A stretch of 14,529 nucleotides of DNA from an uncultured Helicobacteraceae bacterium. GTDB lineage: Bacteria; Campylobacterota; Campylobacteria; Campylobacterales; UBA6016. Position numbers and translations under genes: made by a program. Position 1 is the stretch's first letter. Each line of letters opens with the position of its first letter. Under the pieces are notes generated by a model that saw only the letters and a list, made by a program, of their open reading frames with translations, did not search any database and was not told where the DNA came from. The stretch is taken from positions 1 through 14,529 of the forward strand of contig CALJKN010000222.1 of the NCBI GenBank assembly GCA_937973585.1. Reading direction: 5' to 3'. This document shows positions 1 through 7,395 of the stretch, piece after piece.

Positions 1-744
1 TTATTTAAGTCAAACGCTTATTATAGCTATATTGCTAGTAGTCGATCAGACACTTGGCATGACTTTTCCAATTCAATTAAAGCATTTTTAAATTGCGGTG
101 ATATTAATAAGCTTAGAGGAAATTTATCAGCTATTATAGATGGTATTTTTAAGGCTTGGGCTAGACATCTCAATGACGACTTAAACGCTTTAGACTCCAT
201 TGAGACACACAAAATATTTCAATATTTAGAGCAGTTAACTTTTGAGAACCATAAATGTTTTGAATATGGCAAAGAGTTTGACATTTGCGTTAAATGTACT
301 TTTTCTAACAATAAGAACCAAGAGTGGGATGATAATGATTTTGACCTAGCACGCAAGTTTCATGATTGCCTGTACTCTTTTTACGATTTCGAAAATAGTG
401 CAATTAAATTTTTTAATTCTTCTGGCAATAATATTTGCTCAGAGTCTATTTCTCAGTACATGACTGTAAGCTGTGAGTGCTATCAAGAGATATATCATTC
501 TTTTGCTCATCTTGTACTAGATACAAAAAGTTCTCTTTCTGAAAAGATAGAAAACGCTCAATCTCATGTAAACAGATCCCATTTGGATTTTTTAAAAATG
601 TCTGTTGCCATAAAAGGAACAATCAATTCGGATGTTTTAACTACTGGCAAGTATGCGCGCTATATGGAAATGCAAAATATTGGAAATCCAAATAAACAAA
701 CTGTTTTAAAAATGTATGACACTATTTTTAAGAGATCGTCGTAA
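1..744 (+). CDS. Unrecognised protein, C-terminal 247 residues (5' end outside window)
   Basis: Frame 1 is open from the first base of the window to the TAA at 742-744, so the gene starts upstream of the window. The first in-frame ATG is at 460, but the codons before it read as ordinary protein (for example Trp, Phe and Lys-rich stretches) with no stop, so a start at 460 is unlikely. The visible part is soluble-looking and polar, with many Asn, Ser and Phe residues and eight cysteines, two of which form a CVKC pair (near residues 95-98) and two a CEC (near 157-159). I see no transmembrane segment and no motif I can assign. Base composition is markedly more AT-rich than the hydrogenase genes, which suggests an accessory region. 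It converges on the ATPase gene. I do not recognise the family and propose no function. Confidence 0.72.
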   Translation, partial: LFKSNAYYSYIASSRSDTWHDFSNSIKAFLNCGDINKLRGNLSAIIDGIFKAWARHLNDDLNALDSIETHKIFQYLEQLTFENHKCFEYGKEFDICVKCTFSNNKNQEWDDNDFDLARKFHDCLYSFYDFENSAIKFFNSSGNNICSESISQYMTVSCECYQEIYHSFAHLVLDTKSSLSEKIENAQSHVNRSHLDFLKMSVAIKGTINSDVLTTGKYARYMEMQNIGNPNKQTVLKMYDTIFKRSS

Positions 745-759
745 GTTATAAAGTAGTCA

Positions 760-786
760 TCTTCTTCATCACAGAAGACATAATTT
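760..786 (+). terminator. Possible weak terminator hairpin after the partial gene
   Basis: TCTTCT at 760-765 and AGAAGA at 773-778 can pair around a 7-base loop, followed by TAATTTTT. The stem is only 6 bp and AT-rich, so this is a weak candidate. It lies 16 bp after the stop of the partial gene, in the 96-bp convergent gap before the ATPase gene. Confidence 0.25.
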
Positions 787-833
787 TTGGCTTTTGTTAG
801 TTGTTTTTAGTTATATGGGTCAGTCGCCGCCTA

Positions 834-851
834 TACTAATCTAAATTAGTA
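834..851. repeat. 7-bp perfect dyad across the ATPase stop codon
   Basis: TACTAAT (834-840) and ATTAGTA (845-851) form a perfect inverted repeat with a 4-base loop, overlapping the TAG stop (841-843) of the ATPase gene. No T-run follows on the minus strand, so a Rho-independent terminator is not supported. It could stabilise the mRNA end or be chance in AT-rich DNA. Confidence 0.35.
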
Positions 852-2091
852 CTTTCAAAGGAATCACCCAAAACTGAAACTCTTCAACTTTATACGGAAG
901 CACTTTATCGCCGCCGTACAAGACAACTCCTTTGAAGTTTTTATGGTTCATGGTTTTTGCTAATGCCGCAAGCCCTTTAAAGTAGTCACTTTTGATATTT
1001 GAGCCTGATTTTATCTCTAATGCCACAACATCACCGTTGCTAGCCTCCAATACGAAATCTACTTCTTTTTGAGCTTGATCTCTATAGTGATAGATATTTA
1101 CGTTAGTATTTGCATACGATTGATGCTTGATAAGCTCACTATATACAAAGCTCTCAACCAAATTACCAAAGAGCTCATTTTGCTTTACCATAGAGCCTTC
1201 CACATCAATATTCAGAAGAAAGCTAGCAAGCCCGGTATCTATAAAATGCACCTTTGGACTTTTTACAACCCTTTTTAGCTGATTATTTGAATATGAAGGA
1301 ACCAGCTTTATGATATACAGCGCTTCCAAAATCTGAATATACTTCGCTACAGTTTTATCTGTTATATTGATATGATTTGCAATATTTGCATAGCTAACAA
1401 GTGAAGATATTTGAGCTGCTAAAACTTTTAGCAACTTGTTTAAGTCTGACACTTTATCCATGTGTATGCCGTCAAAATTAGCAATATCTTTTGCAATCCT
1501 TGCTTTAATATATGACTCAAACCAAGCTTTTTTTGCTTTTGTCGGAAGATTATAAACCTCAGGATAACCCCCGTTTACAACTGCACTCACAAACTCCAGT
1601 TTTGAGATACTCTCAAAAGCAATATCAAAACTATTAAAATCATCACTAAACAGTTTATCTATGATATTTAGCTCTCTATTGTTTATTTCCGCATATGACA
1701 AAGGGAAGAGATTGAAACTCACCATTCTGCCGGCCAATGACTCTTTAATTTTGCTGTTTTTGAACATATCAGAGGAGCCCGTTAAAAGAAACATTCCTTT
1801 TCTATTTTGTTCATCCGTGCTCATTTTGATTGCCGGTACTATCTCAGGAATCATTTGGACTTCATCTATCGCAACATTCTCTTTGGATATATAACCTATG
1901 AAGCCTATAGGGTCATTTGAAGCCGTATTTGACACATCTGGATCGTCAAATGTGTAGTATTTCATATTTCTTAGTTTTGCAATCTTCTTTTGCAAGGTAG
2001 TCTTTCCGGATTGTCTCGGTCCATTTATGGCTACAATTCTAAATATATCAAGCATTTCCAATATAACGGATTCTATTTTTCTATGTACCAT
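841..2091 (-). CDS. AAA+ ATPase with C-terminal DUF4143 domain
   Basis: A 416-aa protein of the widespread COG1373-like group (AAA_14 plus DUF4143). The ATPase core has a Walker A loop GPRQSGKT at residues 24-31, Walker B with VAIDEVQ at 73-79, and a sensor-1-like LTGSS at 103-107. The middle contains a winged-helix-like stretch. The C-terminus has a PD-(D/E)xK-like pattern: Glu343, Asp345, then Glu359-x-Lys361 in EIKSG. The length is normal for the family. The physiological role of this family is unsettled; members are common in accessory regions of bacteria and archaea, and a nuclease activity is only inferred from the motif. Start ATG at 2089-2091 gives a full N-terminus, but no clear Shine-Dalgarno precedes it. 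The gene is AT-rich, 164 bp downstream of the pseudouridine synthase gene and probably independently transcribed (see the repeat at 2127-2155). Confidence 0.88.
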   Translation of the reverse strand: MVHRKIESVILEMLDIFRIVAINGPRQSGKTTLQKKIAKLRNMKYYTFDDPDVSNTASNDPIGFIGYISKENVAIDEVQMIPEIVPAIKMSTDEQNRKGMFLLTGSSDMFKNSKIKESLAGRMVSFNLFPLSYAEINNRELNIIDKLFSDDFNSFDIAFESISKLEFVSAVVNGGYPEVYNLPTKAKKAWFESYIKARIAKDIANFDGIHMDKVSDLNKLLKVLAAQISSLVSYANIANHINITDKTVAKYIQILEALYIIKLVPSYSNNQLKRVVKSPKVHFIDTGLASFLLNIDVEGSMVKQNELFGNLVESFVYSELIKHQSYANTNVNIYHYRDQAQKEVDFVLEASNGDVVALEIKSGSNIKSDYFKGLAALAKTMNHKNFKGVVLYGGDKVLPYKVEEFQFWVIPLKVLI

Positions 2092-2126
2092 ATTTATTGC
2101 TTTGTTTAGAAACTATTAGTAACTTA

Positions 2127-2155
2127 TTCCGAAAATATTTATAGTATTTTCCGAA
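2127..2155. promoter_or_regulatory. Repeated TTCCGAA around a possible promoter of the ATPase gene
   Basis: TTCCGAA occurs at 2127-2133 and again at 2149-2155, a 22-bp period that would put both on the same face of the helix. Between them AAAATA (2132-2137) and TATTTT (2145-2150) form an inverted repeat around TTTATAG. On the minus strand this centre reads CTATAAA, a plausible -10 element about 50 bp before the ATPase start. The arrangement could be an operator, for instance for autoregulation; this is inference. The rest of the gap 2092-2255 shows no convincing gene or terminator. Confidence 0.35.
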
Positions 2156-2255
2156 TTTACATAGATGATATTACGGATTTTATTCTTAAAAGCAAATCAT
2201 TTTTTGAAATTACCTATCAAGCTCAAGTTCGTCATACAACCCCATTGCCCTTTCT

Positions 2256-2813
2256 TCAAGTCAAAACTCTCTCCTCGTCAACAGACAAAAAACGCCATTT
2301 GCCGCTTTCTATGTCTAGCTTGAAACCGCCGATGCTGATTCTGGTTAGTTCTAGTACTTTTAGAGATGTTCCAAATTTTTTGTCTTTTAATTCGCCAAAA
2401 AGTCTCCTGATATGTCTATTTTTCCCCTCGTCTATTTGCACCCTCAGTTTTGTCTTTGCGCCGCCTGTCCCTATTTTTTCTACCGATAGCGCTTTTAGTA
2501 GTTCGCCCTTGCTTTGCACCCCTTTTAGCGCCTGCGATATATGCTCTTCATCCACGTGACCCCTGACCCAAATATCGTATATTTTGATACAGCCGCCCGG
2601 TTTTGTTAGCGCATTTCCGATTTGTCCGTCGGTTGTAAACAACAAAAGCCCCTTGGACTCCAAATCGAGACGACCGATAGGCATCCAACCCTCATTAAAA
2701 GCCCACTCCGGCAAAAGCTCATAAACGGTTTTGCGTCCTAGATCGTCGGAGCGTGTGACCAGATACCCTTTTGGCTTGTTGAGCGCCAGTAGTTTGGAGG
2801 ACTGCAAAATCAA
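2256..2813 (-). CDS. RsuA/RluE-family pseudouridine synthase lacking an S4 domain
   Basis: A 185-aa protein that isomerises a uridine in RNA (rRNA for most of the family) to pseudouridine. The catalytic motif GRLDLESKGLL carries the predicted nucleophile Asp50, and the family motif EGKNRHIRRLFGEL is at 129-142. The N-terminus starts straight at the KLLALNKPKGYLVT strand, so the S4 RNA-binding domain found in RsuA, RluB and RluF is absent; in this it resembles RluE. The exact target site cannot be read from sequence. The start is TTG at 2811-2813, sharing a TTGA with the TGA stop of the upstream ATPase gene; a second TTG two codons in is possible. It is the last gene of the hydrogenase/nickel run, with no evident link to hydrogen metabolism. 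A short coding-like tail in another frame follows the stop (see findings). Confidence 0.87.
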   Translation of the reverse strand: MILQSSKLLALNKPKGYLVTRSDDLGRKTVYELLPEWAFNEGWMPIGRLDLESKGLLLFTTDGQIGNALTKPGGCIKIYDIWVRGHVDEEHISQALKGVQSKGELLKALSVEKIGTGGAKTKLRVQIDEGKNRHIRRLFGELKDKKFGTSLKVLELTRISIGGFKLDIESGKWRFLSVDEERVLT

Positions 2814-3583
2814 TAAAAATCGTGGGTGTGAAAATGCTCATGGGAGGAGCCGTCCGGATGGGTGTGCGAGTGCGAATGGACGAGTCCCGCCGCTATGAGT
2901 CTGTTTTTGTCGCCCAAAAACGTTTTCGTATCTCCGTCGTATATGATATGCCCATCTTTCATCACTATAGCCCTACTCCCAAGCTCCGAGGCCATAGAGA
3001 GGTTGTGCGTCGCCGTTATGACGGAACCGGCGTAACAGGCTATTTTTTCGCTGAGCCTCCCGACCCAGTATGGGTCTAATGCACTTGTCGGCTCATCCAA
3101 TAGCAAAAGCTCCGGTCTCACCGCAAATACACACGAGAGAGCAACCCTCTGTCTCTCTCCGCCGCTTAGATTAAAGGCAAACTCATCCATCCTATTTGCC
3201 AAACCGAAATACTCCGCCTCAACCGAAGCCCTTTTTTTTACCTCATCTAGCCCCAAAACATTTGGGGTAAACTCCATATCCTCGCCGATACTCTTGCAAA
3301 AAAACATTGCGTCAAAATTTTGAAACAGCTTTGCGCATTTTCCTCTAAAACTCTTTTCAAAATCCTTGCTAAAGCTCTTTTTTGTTATTTCGGTTTCACC
3401 CATAAAATAACTTCCCGATGTCGGAAAACAAAGGGCATTAAGGAGTTTCAAAAGAGTTGTTTTTCCGCTTCCGTTGAGACCCAACAGGACTATTTTTTCC
3501 CCGTCTCGTATCTCAAGGTTCAAATTCTCAAAAATCGTTTTCCCATCTTTTTTGAAAGAGAGGTTTTCGCATCTAACCGACAA
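2810..3583 (-). CDS. cbiO: Nickel/cobalt ECF transporter ATPase (CbiO/NikO-type) with His-rich tail
   Basis: A 257-aa ABC ATPase, the energising A component of an ECF-type transporter. Walker A GLNGSGKT at 35-42, Q-loop Gln88, signature LSGGERQR at 139-146, Walker B LLLLDE at 159-164 followed by PTSALD, and switch His193 in ATHN are all intact. The last 22 residues are histidine-rich (eight His between 236 and 254), a plausible metal-binding tail that supports nickel or cobalt as substrate; such tails are also known in hydrogenase nickel chaperones such as HypB. The start is TTG at 3581-3583, preceded by AAGGGG five bases upstream, and overlaps the end of cbiQ by 11 bp. The hydrogenase context favours nickel, in which case nikO would be the better name; specificity cannot be settled from the ATPase. 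Confidence 0.92.
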   Translation of the reverse strand: MSVRCENLSFKKDGKTIFENLNLEIRDGEKIVLLGLNGSGKTTLLKLLNALCFPTSGSYFMGETEITKKSFSKDFEKSFRGKCAKLFQNFDAMFFCKSIGEDMEFTPNVLGLDEVKKRASVEAEYFGLANRMDEFAFNLSGGERQRVALSCVFAVRPELLLLDEPTSALDPYWVGRLSEKIACYAGSVITATHNLSMASELGSRAIVMKDGHIIYDGDTKTFLGDKNRLIAAGLVHSHSHTHPDGSSHEHFHTHDFY

Positions 3584-4130
3584 AATTGCCCCTTGATCTC
3601 ATAGCTTCACTCGTAGCCGATACCGAGGCCAACCCCTTTAGGAGCAGTGCACTTGATAGATACGTAAGAACCTTGATAGAGTCGGAGAATCTATAAATTT
3701 TTAGCCCTCTGCTTTTGGCGGCAGCGGTAAAATCCTCCCTCTCTTTGGTGAAGCTCTCGATTTTTGAGACCAAAACCGCAAAAAATAGCGTCAATCTGCC
3801 GTTTGCCCCAAAGATTGAAACCACACCGAAACGTCTAAAAAAAGAGAGGGTCAGCAGGGTTATACAAAAAGAGCGGCAAAACAACACGACCCCTTTTTGA
3901 ACGTCATACGGGATTTTGGCTATCAAAGAGCCTAGTACGCCGCCCAAAACGGCAAAAGAGGTAAAAAATAAAACGGCAAAAAATGCAAATCTAGCCGCCC
4001 CCAAAAAACCTTTCGGATTTATCCCAAAAGCGGCCAGACAAACCGCCCCGAAAACAACAAAGGACGATGAAGAGGCGGCAACCGCCGCCACGCAAATGTA
4101 TAGAACCAAAAAGATTTTATTTTTTTGCAT
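3573..4130 (-). CDS. cbiQ: ECF transporter transmembrane T component (CbiQ/NikQ-type)
   Basis: A 185-aa hydrophobic protein coupling the ATPase to the substrate-capturing CbiM/CbiN module. Several transmembrane stretches lie at about 5-35, 43-72, 80-97 and 112-122. The two EcfT coupling motifs that dock on the ATPases are recognisable: AAKSRG at 137-142 and AMRSRG at 176-181. It is shorter than most CbiQ proteins (around 220-260 aa), with a trimmed C-terminus ending only four residues after the second motif. ATG at 4128-4130 lies inside the end of the cbiN-like gene (14-bp overlap), and its stop lies inside cbiO. Identification rests on the motifs and on position between cbiN and cbiO; overall sequence conservation in this family is low. 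Confidence 0.85.
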   Translation of the reverse strand: MQKNKIFLVLYICVAAVAASSSSFVVFGAVCLAAFGINPKGFLGAARFAFFAVLFFTSFAVLGGVLGSLIAKIPYDVQKGVVLFCRSFCITLLTLSFFRRFGVVSIFGANGRLTLFFAVLVSKIESFTKEREDFTAAAKSRGLKIYRFSDSIKVLTYLSSALLLKGLASVSATSEAMRSRGNFVG

Positions 4131-4410
4131 TTAGAACTTTTAGTCCATAAAAAACGGCGATCATACAAATGCTCCCCAAAACGGCGCTAAATATATATCC
4201 GCCGACATCTCCAAGCGGGGCAAAAACATAATCGGCAAAAGGGGCATCAAATATCCCCCCCTCTTTGATTCCGGCCGGAACAAAGCCTATCATCTTTTCA
4301 AACTCTGCCGCCTCCCATTCGCCCCATGCGGAGTATTCGCTGATAAGACCCAGAGGGGTTAGCAATATAGCGCACAACAAAAAGAGTGTCAGTTTTTGGT
4401 TTTGGCTCAT
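4117..4410 (-). CDS. PDGLE-family small membrane component (CbiN/NikN-like)
   Basis: A 97-aa membrane protein with two hydrophobic segments, at about 7-24 and 70-92, and a periplasmic loop between them. The start of the loop, TPLGL followed by SAWGEW (19-32) and GFVPAGI (42-48), matches the PDGLE-type extra component that in many nickel transporters is a separate NikN or the C-terminal part of a fused CbiM/NikM. It helps load metal into the M component. ATG overlaps the cbiM stop (4407-4410), and its end overlaps cbiQ. In function it corresponds to CbiN or NikN; which of the two cannot be decided here. Confidence 0.82.
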   Translation of the reverse strand: MSQNQKLTLFLLCAILLTPLGLISEYSAWGEWEAAEFEKMIGFVPAGIKEGGIFDAPFADYVFAPLGDVGGYIFSAVLGSICMIAVFYGLKVLNAKK

Positions 4411-5072
4411 TTTGCTACTCCAAAAGATAGATTTTTAATCCTTGACATAGCGGCCAAAACCCCGATTGTTACGATACCCTCAATCGGAGCAAAAACAAGC
4501 GCATGCGAACCGGCTATGGCCGGCAATGTAACGGATAGGCCGAGTGGGAAATAAAGAGCCTGCCCAGTACCGTCCACAAAAAACATCGGTTGGATACCGA
4601 GTATTACGGCAACCCCTATACTACCGAGCACCGTACCTGCATATCCGGCGGCAAAACCTGCAATTTTTTGATTTGAGTATTTGGATACTAATCTATAAGC
4701 ATAATACGCCCCAAATGCGCCGAAAAACCCCATGCAAATGGCATTTGCCCCAAACGCCAGTATTCCGCCGTCCCCAAATAATGCCGCCTGCAACAACAAA
4801 ACAGCGCTCAAAGAGAAAAAAGCGACCCAAGGTCCAAATAATACCGCCAAGATGCCCACACCAGTAGCATGCCCGCTAGTGCCGCCCGGAATCGGGATAT
4901 TAAACATCATCACGACAAAACTAAAAGCCGACATAGTAGCCAAAAGCCCTAAGGCACCGTCGTCGCCCAAAACATCTTTTACCTTTCTATACGCCAAATA
5001 CAGCAAGGCCGCCTCTGCCGCCAAAAGCGGAGCATATACAACCGGAGAGATAAAACCGTCAGGAATGTGCAT
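4407..5072 (-). CDS. cbiM: Nickel/cobalt ECF transporter substrate-specific component CbiM/NikM
   Basis: A 221-aa polytopic membrane protein that captures Ni2+ or Co2+. It begins MHIPDGF, the hallmark N-terminus that is inserted in the protein and provides metal ligands (His2), and carries PGGTSGHATG with His68, equivalent to the second ligand His in NikM structures. The length is typical for a CbiM without the fused PDGLE domain, which is encoded by the next gene. The ATG at 5070-5072 is fixed by the invariant MHIPDG. A 52-bp gap to hypF, the largest in the run, precedes it, with AAAAAAAGG as ribosome binding site. Nickel is favoured by linkage to hydA-E and hypF; cobalt for B12 remains possible. 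Confidence 0.93.
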   Translation of the reverse strand: MHIPDGFISPVVYAPLLAAEAALLYLAYRKVKDVLGDDGALGLLATMSAFSFVVMMFNIPIPGGTSGHATGVGILAVLFGPWVAFFSLSAVLLLQAALFGDGGILAFGANAICMGFFGAFGAYYAYRLVSKYSNQKIAGFAAGYAGTVLGSIGVAVILGIQPMFFVDGTGQALYFPLGLSVTLPAIAGSHALVFAPIEGIVTIGVLAAMSRIKNLSFGVAK

Positions 5073-5098
5073 ATTACTAACCTTTTTTTAGTATTACT
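5072..5098. promoter_or_regulatory. TATTACT direct repeat before cbiM, possible metal-responsive operator
   Basis: TATTACT occurs at 5072-5078 and 5092-5098 with 20-bp spacing, overlapping the cbiM start codon and ribosome binding site. The pair TATTA-N15-TATTA fits the loose TRWYA-N15-TRWYA pattern reported for NikR binding in Helicobacter. The pattern is degenerate and the DNA is AT-rich, so this is a weak candidate. Confidence 0.2.
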
Positions 5099-5124
5099 GA
5101 ATGGATGATTGTAATCCCTTCAAC

Positions 5125-7395
5125 CTAAATATTTTCTTTAATTTTACCCTCAAAAAATAGCTTTGCGTATCCGGCATGACCGAGGCAGAGAGAGGAGTCG
5201 TTTGGGCTAAATTCGGTATGAAAAATTAGTCCGGCTCTGCCCCTTAGCTCTCTTTTTATAGCATATACCAATGCGGCATTTTGGAATACGCCGCCGCTAA
5301 AGTAAACCGGCAAATCATGCCCTTGCGTAAAACTTTTTACCCAATACGCCAAAGTATTTATAAATTTTGTGGCGGCAACACTTTTGTCTCTCTCCAAAAA
5401 CACACTCCGAACAATGCCATCAACCGATAGCTCTTTGCCGTTAACGGCATCATCGTATCTTGTATTCAAAAACGGATTATAGAGAGATTCGAGGAGAAGC
5501 CCCGCCTCCCCGTCAAAGCTGTCTTTTTGGGCTAGGCCGCATATAGAGGCTACGCCGTCAAACAATCTGCCCATAGACGATGTCCGGACGGCTCCCAGTT
5601 TTTTATCAAATCCTGCCGCCAATAGCATTGCCTCATCACGGCTAAACGAAAACCTCTCCGCCTCCAAAATCGCCCTCTCTTTGCCGTAGGTCTCCAAAAA
5701 AAGCGAAAAGCCGCTCTTTCTAGGTTCTTTGGCCGCACCCTCACCGCCCATCAGCCAAAACTGGGGGAGTGAGCCTATCCGTGATATCTCGTATCCGGTT
5801 TTCAAAAAAAACTCTCCACCCCAAACGGCTCCGTCATCCCCAAGTCCCGTACCGTCCCATACAACCCCGATTGCATCGGTATCTAAAGCATTTTTTTCGT
5901 ATAGCGACGCTAAAAAATGCGCCTTGTGATGTTGAACCGTTAGCGTCTTAACACCTAGTTCCTTTGCAAAAATGGACGACGAGTATCTGGGATTTTTGTC
6001 GCAAACGGCAGCGGTAAAGGTGAGGTCATACATCTTTGCAAACGAGAGGATACCGTCTTTGTATCTATCAATTGCGCCCAAAGAGTTTAGATCACCGATA
6101 TGGGGCGATACATACACCCTATCCCTAAAAAGGGCGGCAAATGTATTTTTTTGGTGTGCTCCGGCGCAAAATACCGCCCCGTTATCCGGTAGTTTTTGAG
6201 ATTTAAAAAACGGTGCGTACCCTCTGGAGTTTCTGATTTTTACCGTCTCCCCATCTGCGGCCCTAACAACGGAATCGTCGCATGGGTGCAAAATCTCCCT
6301 GTCGTACGTCAGGCAATAGTCAAATACCCCCCCTAGCATCTCAAAAATCGTATTCTCATCCGTAACAATAGGCTCTTCCGAGATATTGGCGCTTGTTGCG
6401 ACGAGCGGTGTTTGGAGCTTAGCCGCCAAAACCTCGTAAAGGCCGGAATAAGGTAAAAACACCCCTACAAAACCGCTGTCAAATGAGATTAGGTTTGAGA
6501 GTGAATAGGAGTCGCTTTTTTTTACTAGGACGATGGGGCGCTCAATAGAGGAGATTAGCCCCTCCTCATCAGAAGTCACCGAGCACTCTTTTTTTATCGC
6601 CTCCAAATCGGAAAACATCACGGCCAAAGGTTTTTTGAGCCTTTTTTTCCGCCCTCTAAGCTCTTTTACGGCCTCGTCGTTTAAAGCGTCGCAAACCAGA
6701 TGAAACCCACCGACCCCTTTTATCGCCGCAATAGCACCGGATCTAAGCAGCATGGCGGTTTTTTCCAAAATATCGCCGTTTTTTGAGGAGGCTATCAGCT
6801 CTTTGTTTTTATCGTACAGATATAGAGTCGGGCCGCAATTAGGGCACGAGACAGGCTCCGCTTTAAACCTTCTGGAGGATATATCGGAATACTCCTCGGC
6901 ACATTCGGAGCACATCTCAAAAACAGACATGGAGGTTTTGGCTCTGTCGTATGCAAGGGCTTTTATGACGGTAAATCTGGGGCCGCAGTTTTGGCAGTTT
7001 ATGAACGGGTATAGATACCTTCTGTTATTTGGGTCAAAAAGCTCTTTTTTGCACTCTTCACATATCGACAAATCAGGCGGGAAAAAGGCTGTGATGCTAC
7101 CCGATTCGTCGCTTGGAAGGGCTACAAAACCACTAGCCCCCGTATAGTCGCTTTTTTTTTGGATGATGGAGGATATTTTTGCCAGAGGCGGATAGGATAT
7201 AGAGAGGTGCGAAAAAAAACCGTCTACGCTCTCACTGTCACCTTCGGCATGAATTAGCACGCCGTTTGGGGTATTTTTGACATATCCGGCTATCGAAAAC
7301 TGGAGGGCGGTCTTGGCAACAAAGGGGCGAAATCCGACCCCCTGTACCACACCCTCAACCGATATATCTACCGATCTAAAACGGGAGTTTTTCAA
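5125..7395 (-). CDS. hypF: [NiFe]-hydrogenase maturation carbamoyltransferase HypF
   Basis: A 756-aa cytoplasmic enzyme that uses carbamoyl phosphate and ATP to carbamoylate the C-terminal Cys of HypE, the first step in making the CN ligands of the active-site iron. Domains in order: acylphosphatase with VQGVGFRPF (17-25); two zinc fingers with Cys112/115/134/137 and Cys162/165/184/187; a YrdC-like domain starting near 215 with KGVGGFHL; and a Kae1-like domain with VQHHKAH (487-493), GRLFDG (609-614) and SGGVFQN (700-706). All are intact, and the length is normal. The start is TTG at 7393-7395, 20 bp inside hydE; no other start leaves the acylphosphatase domain whole. The coding strand has an A9 run (7152-7160), in frame here. 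The partners HypC, HypD and HypE must be encoded elsewhere. Confidence 0.97.
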   Translation of the reverse strand: MKNSRFRSVDISVEGVVQGVGFRPFVAKTALQFSIAGYVKNTPNGVLIHAEGDSESVDGFFSHLSISYPPLAKISSIIQKKSDYTGASGFVALPSDESGSITAFFPPDLSICEECKKELFDPNNRRYLYPFINCQNCGPRFTVIKALAYDRAKTSMSVFEMCSECAEEYSDISSRRFKAEPVSCPNCGPTLYLYDKNKELIASSKNGDILEKTAMLLRSGAIAAIKGVGGFHLVCDALNDEAVKELRGRKKRLKKPLAVMFSDLEAIKKECSVTSDEEGLISSIERPIVLVKKSDSYSLSNLISFDSGFVGVFLPYSGLYEVLAAKLQTPLVATSANISEEPIVTDENTIFEMLGGVFDYCLTYDREILHPCDDSVVRAADGETVKIRNSRGYAPFFKSQKLPDNGAVFCAGAHQKNTFAALFRDRVYVSPHIGDLNSLGAIDRYKDGILSFAKMYDLTFTAAVCDKNPRYSSSIFAKELGVKTLTVQHHKAHFLASLYEKNALDTDAIGVVWDGTGLGDDGAVWGGEFFLKTGYEISRIGSLPQFWLMGGEGAAKEPRKSGFSLFLETYGKERAILEAERFSFSRDEAMLLAAGFDKKLGAVRTSSMGRLFDGVASICGLAQKDSFDGEAGLLLESLYNPFLNTRYDDAVNGKELSVDGIVRSVFLERDKSVAATKFINTLAYWVKSFTQGHDLPVYFSGGVFQNAALVYAIKRELRGRAGLIFHTEFSPNDSSLCLGHAGYAKLFFEGKIKENI

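Noticed and set aside
460..744. A separate small 94-aa gene starting at the ATG at 460
   Set aside because: The same frame is open back to base 1 with protein-like codons and there is no ribosome site before 460, so it is the end of a larger gene.
6752..7147. 131-codon plus-strand open frame inside hypF
   Set aside because: It lies opposite the zinc-finger region of a fully conserved gene, has no ribosome site and no recognisable protein character.
7152..7160. T9 run within hypF (A9 on the coding strand), with T8 runs near 6506, 7531 and 8950
   Set aside because: Possible slippage sites, but the reading frames are intact, poly-A/T is common in this AT-rich lineage, and phase variation here usually uses poly-G.
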